Program-made: the position numbers and the translations under genes
Part shown: positions 23,901-32,599 of the stretch, piece after piece
How positions within the stretch are numbered: position 1 is the stretch's first letter
Layout of the letters: each line of letters starts with the position of its first letter
NCBI GenBank assembly: GCA_949987565.1
Contig: OX465104.1
Coordinates: forward strand, 5,299,248 to 5,363,247
Source: Luidia sarsii
Lineage: Eukaryota > Echinodermata > Asteroidea > Paxillosida > Luidiidae
Length of the DNA stretch: 64,000 nucleotides
Direction of reading: 5' to 3'
Notes under the pieces: generated by a model
What the model saw: the letters and a program-made list of their open reading frames with translations, nothing else
What the model was told of the DNA's origin: nothing
The model's database searches: none

Positions 23901-26900
23901 ATTTGAGATGGTAACTTTCTCTATGCAATGGCAAATATGAGAGAACTACCTGTACAAAACTACATGTGGTACATATTTCCTGAGCGGATGCACCTGTTGC
24001 ATAACACTATCTATCAATTTGTTGGCCCTTGGTCTCACCTGTTGCATAACACAATCTATCAATTTGTCCGTGCTTGGTCTGGCATGACCTCTGCTTGGTG
24101 CCATGACCCTACCTCAACAAAAGGACAGATCCTGTGATGCATACCTTATGCGTACTGTCAATGCAAACCTAATAGACGAATCAATAGGGATCCATTGAAG
24201 TCTCAAGCTGTGTCCACCCAAATAAGGACAATAGTCTATTATGGGACCAAGATGAGAATAAAGATCATCAATAAAAGTCGTTCCAATTAAGAGTGGCAAG
24301 ATGACCTAGAATCACCTGCTGGACGAGTTGATATCAAGCCACCATTGATGGTGAGAAGTTGAGAAACCACACTTGAATAAAGAGGGAATGAAGTCAATTG
24401 ATCGCTTGAGATTAATTGGTACATTCCTTTGGATTCAAATCCCCAATGTCCTGAATAATTTATCTGTTGTGGTTGTCGGATGGCTGCAAGTACCTACCAC
24501 GCATGGTATGCAACTATCAGAGTAAAGCCTTAGCGTCCGCACTGGATTAAAATGGGTAAACTAACCGAGCAAATGGGTAAATTGACCATTTTAAGTCCAG
24601 TGCGGACTGCGGACAGCCCAGGAAGTTTTCCTCCCAGGTAACTTACCCGACTCCAGTGGGTAGTTTAACCGACCAACTTCTGCCCGGTTAAATTGACCAG
24701 GTCAGTTTAACTGAGTCAATAAGTCCAATCCGGACACGACGTCTCGGTAAACGACTCGGTAAAAACCAACATCCAGCGCCCCGCACGTTACGTTACTGTA
24801 TGTGAGACTCGTGCGGGCGCAGGGTAACAACGAGTTTTTGTACCTAGTGTACATGCACATGTACATGAGTCGGTTAGTTTTACCCATCGTCTCTGTTAGT
24901 TTACCCGAGTCGAAAAGTCCAAGTGCAGACGCCGGGAAGATTTACCCATTGGAATGTTACCCACGGGCTCGGTAAAAAATAAGTACAGTGCGGACACGGC
25001 TTAAGGCTATGGCTGCTTGGAGTTTTATGCTCTGAAGGTTGAACTGCAGATACATAACATCAGACATAAGTACTACATATCATTATATACAAATGAAAAC
25101 ACATGGGTAATTACTTCCTCAGCAGGGTGTTCAGTTACAACAACTTCATGGAACTTGTCATTACAGGTTTAAACTATTAGAGTAAAACAAAAACTGAAAC
25201 TGTTTTCTCTCACGGTGGTTGTGCAAACGCATCAGAAACATCTGGTGCATACAGATGGTTTGTGAGGACGTGGGCAGATGTATAAACAGTTCCTATTGTT
25301 GTTTGTTTCATTGTCCGTTCCATGAAAACCTGCTAATCAATTGGGGCTTGATCATTTCCCACCGGGACCAACCGTGGGATCTTCATCTGTAGCTGTCATA
25401 CTCATTACCAGATGGCGCAGCACGTGAGAACTGGGTTGACTCAGTTTCTACAAACTGTGGGAATTTATTTATTTAATTTTTTTAAATAAAATTTTCACTT
25501 TCATGTAAATTGGGTCCGGTGTTGTAATGCAGCAGAGCTTAATAAAAAAAAACCACCCAAATCCGTACAGAATCCTAATTGTCCTACTGTAGGAATTTGT
25601 AGGATTGAGGGCACTTGGTAGTTAATGCCTTGTAGGAATTTGTAGGATGGAGGGCACTTGGTAGTTAATGCCTTGTAGGAATTTGTAGGATTGAGGGCAC
25701 TTGGTAGTTAATGCCTTGTAGGAATTTGTAGGATGGAGGGCACTTGGTAGTTAATGCCTTGTAGGAATTTGTAGGATTGAGGGCACTTGGTAGTTAATGC
25801 CTTGTAGGAATTTGTAGGATTGGGGGCACTTGGTAGTTGATGCCTTGTAGGAATTTGCAAGGATTGAGGACTTTTTTGTCACCGGTGTCACGGTCTCATC
25901 TTTCCCCGTGCTTGGATTTCCAGAACACGGCCGAATGCCCCGAACATATGCGCAGTAAAGCCCTGTATATGCTCACTTAAGGGCTGTGCTGAGTTCCTAT
26001 ATCAAGTAAAGGCCAGTAAATTTGCACACACGCATGGGTCACATACTGCGGTCGAGCAGGGTATGGTCGTGCGCACCCACGTACAGAACATATACACTGT
26101 ACTTGTACTTGTACATTTACGCTGTAGCTTTTTATTTGGGGCGCTCCCTTGGCCTTACGTATCACAACAAAGCTCAACCATGGCTCAACTGTTGACTACC
26201 AGTACCAGCGTGCGACATACGAACAGTGTACATGTACATGGGCATACGTGTACGTGCACATCAAATGCACACGTACATGTACATGTACGTGTGTGTACGA
26301 CTGGAGAGATCAGCACGCCGGATAATCAAGCGCGTTGCTGTAACGTGCTCAGTCATCCGGTGCGCTCTTCCGGAAATCCGAGCACGGGGGAAAGGTGAGA
26401 CCGTGACACCGGAGGAAAATGTAGGATCCAGGTTACTAGGCCAAATGTGATGGAGGATTCAGGGGCTTAATTTTAAGTTAACACTGAATGATTGGAGTAT
26501 TTTGCAGGATTCGAGTCATGAGCTAGAAAGAAGGGGGTTGGGAGTTAGGATTTTATTTCATCAATGGACACTTGATTATTTGCCAATCATTCTGGTTTAA
26601 AACATTGCTCTTGGTAATGCTTTGGGCTGGGTTTATTTTTTTAAGGTTGTCTGTCGCTTGGAATATTTTTATTCCAACCTAAGAAGCTGTAAAGATATGT
26701 TGTGAGAAATTTGGATTTAAGAAAGCTAAAAAAAAAATACATCCTACATTTTTTTATCCCGCCTTTAACGGAAATACTTTAAGGCATTTACATTTTCAAC
26801 CAAGAATGAAAAAAGTGATATACAAAAATGTAGCAAACTGCTTACTGACTAAAATTACCAAAAGGCAAATCTCAAAATTTAGTGGGCCTGATGTTTCGAT

Positions 26901-29900
26901 CCTAGCAGGACCTTTCTCAAAGGCCTTTGAGAAAGGTCCTGCTAGGATCGAAACGTCAGGCCCACTAAATTTCAAGAATGAAGAAACGTATAAAAATGAG
27001 CAAACTTTCAAGTTTGAGATGCAATAACATTGCCTGCAATTCATAAAAACCAAATATGTTAAGAAAAAATGTAATGAATCGTAATGATCCACTAACAATC
27101 AAATTTGGGATCAAGTGGATTTTGTGAAAAAAGGAAATCCCTTCAGTAGTAAAATAATACTTTTGCCTTTGGCTATGTTAGTTTGAGTTGTCCAGGTAAA
27201 GTATTGTTAGCTGCTAAGTCCATGTGGACTACAGTGACCACCAGTACGTTTGTACATGTAAAGGTGGGACCTTGGAAAGCCTACAGGCAGGCTGCAATTA
27301 TTGCCCAGATCTTTTTGTCAAGGGATGGTGAAGCCATGAGTGGGAATAATGGAAGCATTGTATGCCAGGGATAGACCCAGGCAATCATATTTCCCACAGA
27401 GTGTAAGTTCTCCTCTTTGGTTTGGTAGACAGGGGTTTTTCAGTGTTCAGAATGTCTGGTAATTCAGTTGGGAAAGTTTGCCCCAAGAAGAAACAAATTG
27501 GGCCTTGTCCTTAGTTCAGGGTTAGACATACCCTGTGTAATTGGGAACCTTGGAGTTGTTTTGCTTTTCTTCCTTTTTTTCTCAGAAGACATCTTAATCA
27601 TAATCACAGACCCAGCTTCTCTCACAGAAATTAGCCAGTACTCCAGTAACATTATGTGGCCCAAAAAACTACCGGTACCAAATACCCATATCAAACTCTT
27701 CTACCCTACCCTACCCAAACCCAATACACATTTTGCAAATTGCTCAAGTTTATGACTGACCAAAATCTGAAGCACAGAGGGGCTGACATGCCAATCCTTG
27801 CATGCAGGAGCTGTCATATTATGTTTGTTTCTTAGCATTCTTCAATGCCTCGTTGGGATTCATCTTGTAACAAGAACATAATTTATTGTCCACATCATCC
27901 AGGATGGCCATTTGATATGATATATTGGTATATGAATGTCCATTTGCACAACACACGTGGCTTGGTATTGCATTTCAGCTACTAAAGTGCCTGACGGTTT
28001 CAATCCGAGTTAGGGCTGAGTTATTTATTACTTGGATTTACAAAACTAAAAATCAAAGTTACCATAGCGGTAAGGGCAAGTCCATATGCTACCGTATGTA
28101 TGGCCCATCAATCTTCTGTTGTATTCTAGTTTTCACGTTTTGATTTCATTCATTTTTCCCCCTGGCTTTGTCATGGAAAAAAATCATGAAATGATACCTT
28201 GAAAGTTTCTTCACCAACAGATTCTTCGGTGTGACAAGATTTTTTTTCCCACATCACCACAATAATTCTCTCTTTTTTTCTGTGTTTTACAGATTGTCGG
28301 CCCTGCAATGACAGTGAAATTATGAGATCCTTCTGTTCCAGTGATTTTGGTAAGCAGGAGTTTCATCGATTGGTTCACTCCTCCTTCTAGAGGCAATCTC
28401 TGACTGTTTATGGAGTCTTCAAAGCTTTCATTTGAAGATGTTTTAAATTAGGCTACTACTACTAGTAGTAGTACTACCTTATCCTGGGCAGATTTCCTTT
28501 ACTGTTTCTACTAGTAGACTCTCATCCTTATTTCGTCCAAAGTTAGAGGGCCTGACGTTTCAAATTCAATCCTAGCAGGACCTTTCTCTTTGCCTTTGAG
28601 AAAGGTCCTGCTAGGATCGAAACGTCAGGCCCACTAAATTTCAAGAATAAAGAAATTTATAAAAATGACCAAACTTTCAAGTTTGAGATGCAATATTGCC
28701 TGCAATTCAGAAAAACCAAATATGTTTAAAAAAAATGTAATGAATCGTAACGATCCACTAACAATCAAATTTTGGATCTAGTGTAAGTGGATTTTGTGAA
28801 AAAAGGAAATCCCTTCAATAGTAAAATAATACTTTTGCCTTTGGCTATGTTCCGATCCTAATCGGTACGTCAGGCCCACTAACTTTTGAGATTAAGTTTT
28901 GCACTTGCAGGTCATTTTAGTCAGTGAGCAGTTTGCAACAGTTTTGCGTATTTACTTCATTATTTTGTCCCTAAGATGGCAACTTTAATAATGAAGCCTT
29001 GAAATAAGAAAAAGTTTATACATGCAGATGTTCAGACAAACTGTCAGAAGAAAAAAATGGTTATTTTCTGGAGTTGTATACCAACCTACAAGTACAAGCA
29101 CATAAACTTATATTGTGGGCTTGTGGCAAAAGCCACCATCTGTCAGGGAAGTTTACATTCATCTCATGGGAAAAGAAACCTATTGAAAGAATTTGTGTGG
29201 GTTTTTTTTCCCCTTGAAGGTCACTGTGTCAGTCGAATTAAGGATTGGTGAAGGCTATCTCTGACTCTGAATCATATGCTGAACTGAGACATAAGATGCC
29301 ATCTGCCATTTGACAGTAATTTCATCTCCCTTGTGGAGGCTGTCCATGGTTGGGTCAGGTGGCTTAAGCCGCGTCCGCACTGGACTTATTTTTTACCGAG
29401 CCCGTGGGTAACATTCCAATGGGTAAATCTTCCCGGCGTCCGCACTTGGACTTTCGACTCGGGTAAACTAACCGAGACGACGCAGTAAAACTAACCGACT
29501 GGCGCGTATAAACGCAAGAGGGCGCTATGGTGGTGACCTTTCACCGGATGTAAATACTATAAAACTACGACACGTCGACCCTGCTCGAAAAGTAAACAAC
29601 ATTGTTGTATTGGGACCATGGCACGTCACGTGGTATTTAGGGCCTCTGGCAATGCGGGGCGCCGGATGTGGTTTTTTACCGAGTCGTTTACCGAGACGTC
29701 GTGTCCGGATTGGACTTTTCGGCTCGGTTAAACTGACCTGGTCAATTTAACCGGGCAGAAGTTGGTCGGTTAAACTACCCACTGGAGTCGGGTAAGTTAC
29801 CTGGGAGGAAAACTTTCTGGCTGTCCGCACTGGACTTAAAATGGTCAATTTACCCATTTGCTCGGTTAGTTTACCCATTTTAAGTCCAGTGCGGACGCGG

Positions 29901-30428
29901 CTTTAGTGGCCCTGCTTGATCTTACAGCTGCCAAAAAAAAACTGACTTTACTTTATTTTCAACACTTGACGGGGCTCTGGTCAATAGATATGTTTCGCTT
30001 TCCGTGAAGTCTTCCAGAAATGAGGTGAAATGATCAGTGTCATAATTCATGTTTTGATATCTTGGTTTTCTTCTTTTTTTTTCTCCCCAGCTGTCAAGTC
30101 GAGCATGCGGGATGTGGTCCATGACAGCATTGCCCAAGATGCTTTCATCGACCTCTCAATTAGTCACGTCTTCAGACAACGGGACCACATCTTCTCACCT
30201 GCCACGCACAGTCGCTACGCGGGGGTAGTGGTCAAACCTCTCCGGTGCGGAGCGCGATGGGGAGAGGGACACTTCCTCATGATGGGAAGTCTTGTGCTCG
30301 GACAGGCTCGTCTTGGCTGCTCACCGAGATACTCGCAGGCGAGGCGGATCGCTAAAGACTTTATGGCGAGAGGACTGAACGAATGCGACTTGACAGAGAT
30401 CATCCAGTTACATCACACCAATCACTGA
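11780..30428 (+). CDS. METRNL: Meteorin / meteorin-like secreted protein (4 exons, 323 aa)
   Basis: Exons are 11780-11925, 19565-19995, 28293-28349 and 30091-30428, with GT-AG introns of phase 2, 1 and 1. The join is 972 nt (323 residues plus TGA). Residues 1 to about 38 contain a hydrophobic signal peptide (PALLCCLMTGLLTSFLL). The mature protein follows the METRN/METRNL pattern: YSSSLCDWSGSGLTED (vertebrate form C-x-W-x-G-S-G-L-T), YFQCSRGHVKWSFPTNALRI, NIYKETHNTLKLLV, LFLEAS, DCRPCNDSEI, CSSDFAVKSSM, LRCGARWGEGHFLMMG, QARLGCSPRY, and a final GLNECDLTE. It has ten mature cysteines (44, 67, 97, 147, 194, 197, 207, 264, 288, 310), the number expected for five disulfides. Vertebrate homologues are secreted neurotrophic or metabolic factors; the function in this animal is unknown. 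The start is the first ATG after an in-frame TGA at 11645-11647, with AAG before the ATG. METRN and METRNL cannot be told apart here. Confidence 0.94.
11955..12045 (-). repeat. Family-1 linear copy, partial
   Basis: CTAGGCCTGACGTTTTGG, then CTTTCTCAAAGGCAGAAAGAC, then AAGGACATGATG. It continues into body sequence instead of folding back, like the copies at 18962 and 19191. It lies 30 bp inside METRNL intron 1. Confidence 0.6.
12460..12545. repeat. Diverged family-1 hairpin copy
   Basis: TATAGAGGGACAGACGTTTC and a decayed opposite arm AAGGTCCCGCTGTAGGATTG. Confidence 0.5.
12860..13150 (-). mobile_element. tRNA-derived SINE with internal insertion
   Basis: On the minus strand the A box region (CCGGATAGCTCAGATG) at about 13060-13075 is split from the B box (GGTCCCTGGTTCAGGTCCC) at about 12970-12990 by about 55 bp (TTTACAAGGTAAGATGTGTG at 13010). 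The same 55 bp recurs at 13333-13383. Confidence 0.65.
13333..13383 (+). repeat. Second copy of a ~50-bp sequence found inside the SINE at 13010
   Basis: TTTACAAGGTAAAATGTGTG, then ACCCTTTTTGTTTGATGGC, matches 13010-13060 in the same orientation, about 323 bp downstream. Confidence 0.7.
14665..14910 (-). mobile_element. tRNA-derived SINE
   Basis: The minus strand gives GGGCTGGATATCTCAGACGG (A box), GAGCGCTGGTACGCAAAACC, then AGAGGTCTCGGGTTCAAGTC (B box). The anticodon-arm equivalent CTGGT-ACGCAAA-ACCAG is intact. Both the upstream part (GGCGCCCCAACACCGGC) and the 3' body are present. Confidence 0.8.
15200..15650 (-). pseudogene. Possible decayed coding sequence, unrecognised
   Basis: On the minus strand open stretches continue between stops. 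One reads LALKTDFHAKTPGAQTKTL then HINNIALVALKTNNVNRD before a stop; another frame reads KVKTKAKPKSCAKEYWW. The composition is unlike the surrounding AT-rich intron and looks protein-like, but stops break it. It may be a relic of a mobile-element protein; no family was recognised. Confidence 0.25.
16020..16930. repeat. 27-bp minisatellite, about 33 copies
   Basis: The unit is close to CATTCTGTGCTCATAACAAG plus CCACAGC. Variants show higher-order periods: the CTGCTATTCTGTGCCC variant recurs after 81 bp (3 units), and the TTTTGAACTC variant after 135 bp (5 units). Because 27 is a multiple of 3, long frames stay open on both strands; these are by-products. It lies in METRNL intron 1. Confidence 0.95.
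17613..17690 (+). pseudogene. tRNA-like sequence (pseudogene or SINE head)
   Basis: Perfect 7-bp acceptor stem (AGCTCGG 17613-17619 with CCGAGCT 17683-17689) and perfect T arm (GTGGG-TTCAAAT-CCCAC, 17666-17682). An A-box-like TGGTGCATTGG and a B box GGTTCAAATCC are present. The D-stem partner (GAAT) is broken and no anticodon stem forms, so it is unlikely to be a working tRNA. Confidence 0.6.
17700..18955. other. METRNL intron 1, no clear element
   Basis: A decayed family-1 fragment may lie at 17930-17960 (GTAGCAGGACCTTTCG). Otherwise AT-rich with nothing recognised. Confidence 0.4.
18962..19190 (-). mobile_element. Family-1 linear (non-hairpin) copy with body
   Basis: The tail ATACAAAAATGTTGCAAAC, then the arm (GTGGGCCTGACGTTTCGATC then CTTTCTCAAGGGCAGAG), is followed by a purine-rich body (GACAAGGACAAAACAGATAC then GAAGGAAGGGGAAGAG) instead of a second arm. 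This is what a parent element of the hairpins should look like. Confidence 0.75.
19191..19500 (-). mobile_element. Family-1 linear copy with longer body
   Basis: The tail (CAAACTGCTCACTGACTAAA), then the arm AGAGGGCCCGACGTTTCGATC, then a body related to the copy just upstream (GTCACGAGGACGAACACAG, further GGAAGGACAAAAGGGAAGG). It ends about 60 bp before METRNL exon 2. On the minus strand the body is pyrimidine-rich. Confidence 0.7.
19565..19995 (+). CDS. METRNL: METRNL-like exon 2 (residues 49-193)
   Basis: The acceptor is TACCTCTCTGCAG and the donor is GTGAGT. It carries the first half of the meteorin fold, with Cys67, Cys97 and Cys147. The purine-rich stretch directly upstream (about 19230-19500) belongs to linear copies of a dispersed repeat. 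Confidence 0.94.
20060..21320. other. METRNL intron 2, no clear element
   Basis: Contains homopolymer runs (A near 20160, T near 20500). No gene or transposon end was recognised. Confidence 0.4.
21325..21445 (-). mobile_element. tRNA-derived SINE, 3' part
   Basis: The minus strand shows GGGCTGGATACTTGGATAGC with a duplicated GGATA, CTCAGATGGGAAGAGCAC, then GGTCTCCGGTTCAAGTTCCC (B box) and the shared body TTTGCCAATTTTTCAAG. Confidence 0.7.
22055..22140 (+). repeat. Family-2 element, 5'-truncated (one arm plus tail)
   Basis: ACATGGTGTCACCACAAACC, then CTCCTATAATTATTG, then TTCACCCACCACACAAAGCC. It starts in the middle of the arm, as expected of a 5'-truncated retroposon. Confidence 0.65.
22604..22800 (+). 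mobile_element. Family-1 hairpin-plus-tail element with 13-bp TSD
   Basis: Arms AGAGGGCCTGACATTTCGATC and their complement, with a small internal duplication of ATTTCGATCCTAGC. The tail ends TTTGCAACAGTTTTTGTATT. Flanks are ATCTGCATATGTA (22591) and ATCTGAATATGTA (22801), one mismatch. Confidence 0.75.
23541..23897 (+). mobile_element. MITE family B
   Basis: Starts AGGCCCAATACAATATTGGG and ends TATGTTGTAAAGGGCCT before TTAA. The middle has a palindrome-like TTATTACTCTTGAGTAATAA. Non-autonomous. Confidence 0.8.
23986..24080 (+). repeat. 45-bp tandem duplication
   Basis: CACCTGTTGCATAACAC then ATCTATCAATTTGT occurs twice in a row with few changes. Confidence 0.75.
24537..25000 (-). mobile_element. 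TTAA-type MITE family C, reverse copy in METRNL intron 2
   Basis: Termini GCGTCCGCACTGG and CCAGTGCGGAC-like repeats are inverted. TTAA at 25001 on the right; TAAA (one change) on the left. Internal repeated themes are TTTACCCATT and CTCGGTTAA. It is the reverse complement of the copy at 29368. Confidence 0.8.
25590..25865 (+). repeat. 43-bp tandem repeat, about 6 copies
   Basis: The unit is TTGTAGGAATTTGTAGGATT plus GAGGGCACTTGGTAGTTAAT plus GCC. Copies alternate GATTGAGG and GATGGAGG, suggesting a two-unit (86 bp) amplification step. Confidence 0.92.
26050..26310. repeat. ACATGTACATGT-rich stretch
   Basis: Dense GTACATGTAC, TACGTGTACGTGCACAT and similar alternating palindromes around 26090-26110 and 26225-26300, inside METRNL intron 2. 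Confidence 0.7.
26815..26972 (-). mobile_element. Family-1 hairpin-plus-tail element with 14-bp TSD
   Basis: The tail (GTGATATACAAAAATGTAGC) is followed by arms meeting at AGGCCT (near 26923), a different fold point from the copy at 2272. Flanks are CAAGAATGAAAAAA (26801) and CAAGAATGAAGAAA (26973), one mismatch. Confidence 0.78.
26925..27182 (+). repeat. Segmental duplication, copy 1 (partner 28595-28851)
   Basis: From the second hairpin arm through CAAGAATGAAGAAACG and on to TACTTTTGCCTTTGGCTATG, about 255 bp match 28595-28851 in the same orientation. Confidence 0.85.
27190..28290. other. METRNL intron 2, 3' part, nothing recognised
   Basis: No element ends seen. A T-rich branch/acceptor region precedes exon 3. 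Confidence 0.4.
28293..28349 (+). CDS. METRNL: METRNL-like exon 3 (57 nt, residues 193-212)
   Basis: The acceptor is TGTGTTTTACAG and the donor is GTAAGC. It encodes DCRPCNDSEIMRSFCSSDF with Cys194, 197 and 207. Phase 1 on both sides and 57 nt long, so skipping would keep the frame but remove three cysteines. Confidence 0.92.
28536..28642 (-). repeat. Family-1 hairpin copy
   Basis: Arms AGAGGGCCTGACGTTTC and CGAAACGTCAGGCCCACTAA meet near 28587. One arm has an AATTC insertion. Confidence 0.75.
28595..28851 (+). repeat. Segmental duplication, copy 2 (partner 26925-27182)
   Basis: Same sequence order as the copy 1.67 kb upstream, with small indels. The two copies bracket METRNL exon 3. Confidence 0.85.
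28852..28960 (+). repeat. Family-1 arm plus tail, truncated
   Basis: CGTCAGGCCCACTAACTTTTG, then GCAGGTCATTTTAGTCAGTG, then AGCAGTTTGCAACAGTTTTG. Confidence 0.7.
29368..29901 (+). mobile_element. TTAA-type MITE family C, forward copy in METRNL intron 3
   Basis: Starts GCCGCGTCCGCACTGGACTT after TTAA (29364-29367) and ends AAGTCCAGTGCGGACGCGGC before TTTA. 534 bp, no coding capacity. Internal ACCGAGCC and TTTACCCATT motifs repeat. Confidence 0.85.
30091..30428 (+). CDS. METRNL: METRNL-like exon 4, terminal (residues 212-323)
   Basis: A long T-rich tract and TTCTCCCCAG form the acceptor. It encodes the C-terminal half with Cys264, Cys288 and Cys310 and ends HHTNH before the TGA. The C-terminus extends about ten residues beyond the conserved GLNECDL compared with typical vertebrate proteins. 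Confidence 0.94.
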
Positions 30429-30482
30429 TAGGACTCCTGAGCATGGTTAATGCCTTTACTTGTTTCAAAGTATCCGGCAGTG

Positions 30483-30770
30483 CATGAGCAATCATTGGTC
30501 CAAGTTAACTCACCTGGTGGCAAACTCAGCGCTCAAATTCGTGAGGGAAACATCAACACAGGATCATTCTTGGAATCTACAAAGTCTTTTGTATCAAGGC
30601 ATCCCTTGTTGTACTTTGTACAAGGGATGCCATGAGCAATCGTTGGTTCAAGTTAACTCATCTCGCGGGAAACTCAGCGCTCAAATTCGTGAAGGAAACG
30701 TCTGCACAGGATCATTCTTGGAATCTGCAAAGTCTTTTGTATCAAGGCATCCCTTGTACATTATACAACC
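30483..30770 (+). repeat. Direct duplication in METRNL 3' UTR, period 148 bp
   Basis: CATGAGCAATCATTGGTCCA at 30483 and CATGAGCAATCGTTGGTTCA at 30631 begin two ~130-bp near-copies that include AACTCAGCGCTCAAATTCGT and TTTTGTATCAAGGCATCCCT. Confidence 0.88.
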
Positions 30771-32547
30771 AGTGGTCATCTGGCCAATCACAACTTAACG
30801 TCAGGATATCAATTGTATGCTGAGTTACCCTGCATTGTATGTAAGGCTTAGTGAATTCCAGCCTAGGCTTGTTTCAAACAGACCTTACTCAAGGGATGTC
30901 ACCCAACAACTTGCTTCATTTTTTGAAATTGTATGTGATTCAGTACCATACATGTGGCGCACGTTCTTTTGAATATAGTTAAACTCTTATACCTCACTTT
31001 ACAAACGTCAACCTCGGTAAAGGGATTTTTCTGGTGGTTCAAGAAGGAAAAGAACGGTGCTATTTATCGGAAAATGAAGGTTTTAAAGATAGGAAATCCA
31101 GACTTTTGCTTCACTTGTGTGAGATTGGGCATTTCTTAAGAACTGAGATGTGGAAATCATTGCACACTGACAGTATGTTTATGTCTTCTAAAAACATCAA
31201 ATTGGTAAAAACAAAAGAGAGCTAAATTATGAAGGTCATCTGTCACATTTGAATAATCAGTATGTTGTATCTTTGTACAAATATAAATACATGTACATGT
31301 ATACATTTGTCATGAATAGTAAATAATTTATCTACAAATAACTGTAGATATGTACATTAATTCTCTTGGGGTAATTTATTGTGAGTTTTTTGTAACAAAT
31401 TTATGAAGCAGCTTCAGACCAAATGACTTTTTTCCCAATTTTTTTTATTATTATTATTTGTTCCAAAAGCTGATATTAAATGGGTTTTTTTCTGTGGGTT
31501 GAGGCTGGATTTGTTGGTAATTTTATTTATTTAACAACAATTCATGAAAAAAGCTTATCTTTATAAGAAACAAAATGGAACTAAACATGACTACAGGAAG
31601 ACTAAACATCAGTGATAGATACACCTAATAAACTCATTAACAATTACCTCTAGCAGTAATCCTAAACACAACATCGTTATCACAAGATGTATAATCTGAC
31701 AAATATATTCCCGATTTTGTTGTGAAAGTGAAAGAAGTGGATTCCTTTATTCTTTGTATCACGTTCTCTTCCCTTTTTGCAAGCATATACTTTTCTGTAT
31801 GTGAATTTCGTGGCATATAATTATATCGATACTTTGAATGCTAAGTAAAGTGTACACTGTACAGTACAAGAATGTCACTTATCGCTCAGTCCAGTAGGTC
31901 ACGTGCAGTTATCAAAATATGACATTTACCCTGCAATTATTTCACACAAAGGAAAGTGCTGGCTCATGTTACATGTACATTGAGCCAGGCTCATGTTACA
32001 TGTACATTGAGCCAGTCGAAAAACAACAGCGATAACTCCCGTAACCGGTCTCCAAAACTATCATTTCCTTGTTCTCAATGCACGTAATCAAATTTATTGA
32101 GCGTATGCCGTTTGTTTTGTCTAAAATGAAGTAGAACTTTAAGCATATTGTATTCATGTATCAAATTGTATTTTGCACTTGTTTTGCACTTTATTCATAA
32201 AGGCTATTGTACTACTGTGCCCAAGAAAAGCAAAAATGGCATAGTACGATATAAATGATAGTGTATCAATGATTTATTCTTTCCCTATAACTTTCCCCAT
32301 TTATGAGGGAAGAAAATATATACTTCGTCCCATGTTAAGAGTATTGTGATGGCTACAAATAAAAGCCATTTCATGTACACCTGGTTGTATGACTTGTGTG
32401 CGTACATGCATGTACCACGCATCTGTGATTGTGATATGAAGTTTTAGAATATATTGTGTTCTGTTTGTTTGTTTTGTGTTGTTTGCCAAGTAAGATGTAA
32501 TTGTGGATTGATTTCTGTATGCCAAAAAGAGTATAATAATGTGCTGC

Positions 32548-32553
32548 AATAAA
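32548..32553 (+). terminator. Candidate poly(A) signal AATAAA
   Basis: GCAATAAAACTATAG followed by a T-rich stretch (CCTTGTTTCAG, TTTTGTC). If used by the METRNL-like gene the 3' UTR would be about 2.1 kb. Confidence 0.25.
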
Positions 32554-32599
32554 ACTATAGAGATGTTACTCATGCCTTGTTTCAGAAATGTCTGAATTT

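Larger units (their letters stand above)
30429..32560 (+). other. Probable METRNL 3' UTR and downstream sequence
   Basis: AT-rich sequence after the stop with no frame of note. Candidate poly(A) signals are AATAAA at 31627-31632 and at 32548-32553. Which is used cannot be told. A 26-bp tandem palindrome (GGCTCATGTTACATGTACAT then TGAGCC) lies at about 31960-32015. Confidence 0.35.

Noticed and set aside
26806..27027. Peptide SGPDVSILAGPFSK repeated in several open frames
   Set aside because: It is the translation of the family-1 hairpin arm, not a protein motif.
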